NCBI GenBank assembly: GCA_027490915.1
Contig: JAIXXG010000133.1
Span: 1 to 64,000, forward strand
Length of the DNA: 64,000 nucleotides
Reading direction: 5' to 3'
Source of the DNA: Microbacteriaceae bacterium
GTDB taxonomy: Bacteria > Actinomycetota > Actinomycetes > Actinomycetales > Microbacteriaceae
Shown: positions 63,025 to 64,000 of the stretch, piece after piece
Position numbering within the stretch: position 1 is the first letter of the stretch
Layout of the letters: every line of letters starts with the position of its first letter
Program-made: the position numbers and the translations under genes
The notes under the pieces: model-generated
Database searches by the model: none
Told to the model about the DNA's origin: nothing
What the model saw: the letters and a program-made list of their open reading frames with translations, nothing else

Positions 63025-64000
63025 TCAGTGCCCGATGAGGGGGCTCATGGCGCGGGCGATGAGGGAGGCGCGGCCTGTGGCACGCTCTTCAGCATCGGCA
63101 GCGGTCATGGCAAGCAGTCCAGCGTTCGCACCCGCGAATCGTAGCGGCTCGGGCTCCCAGTTCGGCGAGCGATGGTTCACCCACGGCAGGCGGGTGAGCG
63201 CGGTGTCGTGACCGGTGATGAGGTCGGCCAAGGTGCGTCCGGCCAGGTTGGTGGTCGAGAGCCCGTCACCGACGTAGCCGCCCGCCCCGCCGATGCCCGT
63301 GGTCGGGTCGTACGACACGCTCGCGTGCCAGTCGCGCGGCACGCCGAGAGGGCCTCCCCAGCGGTGCTCCGCCTCGAGCGGGGGCAGCTGCGGGAACATC
63401 TCCCGCAGGGTCGCGAGCAGGTGCTCGAAGACGCGCTCGACGCGGTCGTACTCGGGGCGGATCGCGCTTCCCCAGTGGTAGCGGGCGCCACGACCGCCGA
63501 ACGCGATGCGGTTGTCAGCCGTGCGCTGCCCGTAGATGATGAGGTGGCGCCCGTCGGAGAACGTCTGGCCGTGCTCGATGCCGAGCTCGTCCCACACGGC
63601 GTCGTCGAGCGGCTGCGTCGCGATCATGAGCGAGTAGAGGGGCAGGATGCGCCGCTTCAGCTGCGCCGTCGCCGCACCGTAGCCCTCCAGGGCGAGCACG
63701 ATGTGGCGCGCGCGCACGGTGCCGCGGTCGGTGTGCACGACCCCGGGCTCCCATCGCTCGACAGTGGTGCCCTCGGCGATCGTGGCGCCGCGCGCCTCGA
63801 CCGCCCGGGCGAGGCCGCGCACGAGCGCCGCCGGGTGCACGCGCGCGCAGGCGGGGTCGTACACCGCTCCGCGGGCTTCCCGGGCCCGCACCTGCTCCGC
63901 ACCCCAGAGCTCGAGCTCGTCGACCCCGAACTCCCGCGCCGCGGCGACCTCCTGCTGCGCCGACCGCCACTGCGTGTCGCTGCGTGCGAAGACGATCGTG
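63025..64000 (-). CDS. FAD-dependent oxidoreductase, DAO family (partial, C-terminal part)
   Basis: The frame is open to the right edge, so the N-terminal FAD-binding Rossmann motif is outside the window. The visible 324 residues include DPACARVHPAALVRGLARAVEARGA (FAD-domain helix and strand), the substrate-domain segment LPLYSLMIATQPL, and the C-terminal FAD motif GIGGAGGYVGDGLSTTNLAGRTLADL. This pattern fits glycine oxidase / gamma-glutamylputrescine oxidase-like amine oxidoreductases. The substrate is unknown. It is the upstream gene of an operon with the two TspO-like genes. Confidence 0.88.
   Translation of the reverse strand, partial: TIVFARSDTQWRSAQQEVAAAREFGVDELELWGAEQVRAREARGAVYDPACARVHPAALVRGLARAVEARGATIAEGTTVERWEPGVVHTDRGTVRARHIVLALEGYGAATAQLKRRILPLYSLMIATQPLDDAVWDELGIEHGQTFSDGRHLIIYGQRTADNRIAFGGRGARYHWGSAIRPEYDRVERVFEHLLATLREMFPQLPPLEAEHRWGGPLGVPRDWHASVSYDPTTGIGGAGGYVGDGLSTTNLAGRTLADLITGHDTALTRLPWVNHRSPNWEPEPLRFAGANAGLLAMTAADAEERATGRASLIARAMSPLIGH

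Overview
The window is about 64 kb of very GC-rich chromosome from an actinobacterium. Its gene order, GTG starts, GTGA/ATGA overlaps, and the pairing of a trypsin-like protease with cell-wall-binding repeats and an LAATG-type sortase substrate all fit the family Microbacteriaceae. That assignment is inference, because no rRNA is present. No prophage, insertion sequence, CRISPR array or integron was seen. Genes are packed tightly and no gene-free stretch exceeds 300 bases.

Region 1 (1-9.5 kb): a GAF-domain sensor kinase fragment coupled to a TerC-family gene; a TPP riboswitch driving an ECF-type thiamine-precursor transporter in which both ATPase domains and the transmembrane EcfT subunit are fused into one protein; an overlapping run clpS - DUF2017 - zincin - degenerate D,D-carboxypeptidase; tRNA-His, oligoribonuclease and a thioredoxin-like protein. 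Region 2 (9.5-23 kb): cell-surface and accessory genes: a secreted trypsin-like protease with three cell-wall-binding repeats, a class-C serine hydrolase, a stand-alone adenylating enzyme, a sortase-anchored beta-helix protein, two related lipoproteins flanking an amidase, and a small operon with a flavin disulfide reductase-like protein and an enoyl-CoA hydratase. Region 3 (23-35 kb): a probable membrane-stress operon (TPM-domain protein, PspA, acyltransferase-like membrane protein, arginase-fold protein), an ECF sigma factor with its membrane partner, GTP-dependent PEP carboxykinase divergent from a RamB-like regulator with a perfect palindromic operator candidate, and a RimK-like ligase divergent from a retropepsin-like protease.

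Region 4 (35-57.6 kb) is the conserved actinobacterial core: argS - (DUF2993) - lysA - hom - thrC - thrB - rho - prfA - prmC - tsaC - wecA - atpI-like - atpBEFHAGDC. It covers lysine and threonine synthesis, transcription termination, release factor and its methylase, tRNA t6A synthesis, cell-wall lipid-linked sugar synthesis and the whole F1Fo ATP synthase. Compared with the Mycobacterium tuberculosis order (from memory), rpmE is missing between rho and prfA and a HAD phosphatase is inserted between prmC and tsaC. Region 5 (57.6-64 kb): YaaA, two alkylation-repair genes (tag, ogt), an aldo/keto reductase, an HExxH coiled-coil membrane protein, two tandem TspO-like proteins and a truncated FAD oxidoreductase.

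Three window-wide patterns stand out. Many monocistronic or first genes carry TANNNT exactly six or seven bases before the start codon, the layout of leaderless transcripts. Convergent gene pairs often share a hairpin whose loop or arm contains a stop codon. Short direct repeats repeatedly sit on stop codons.
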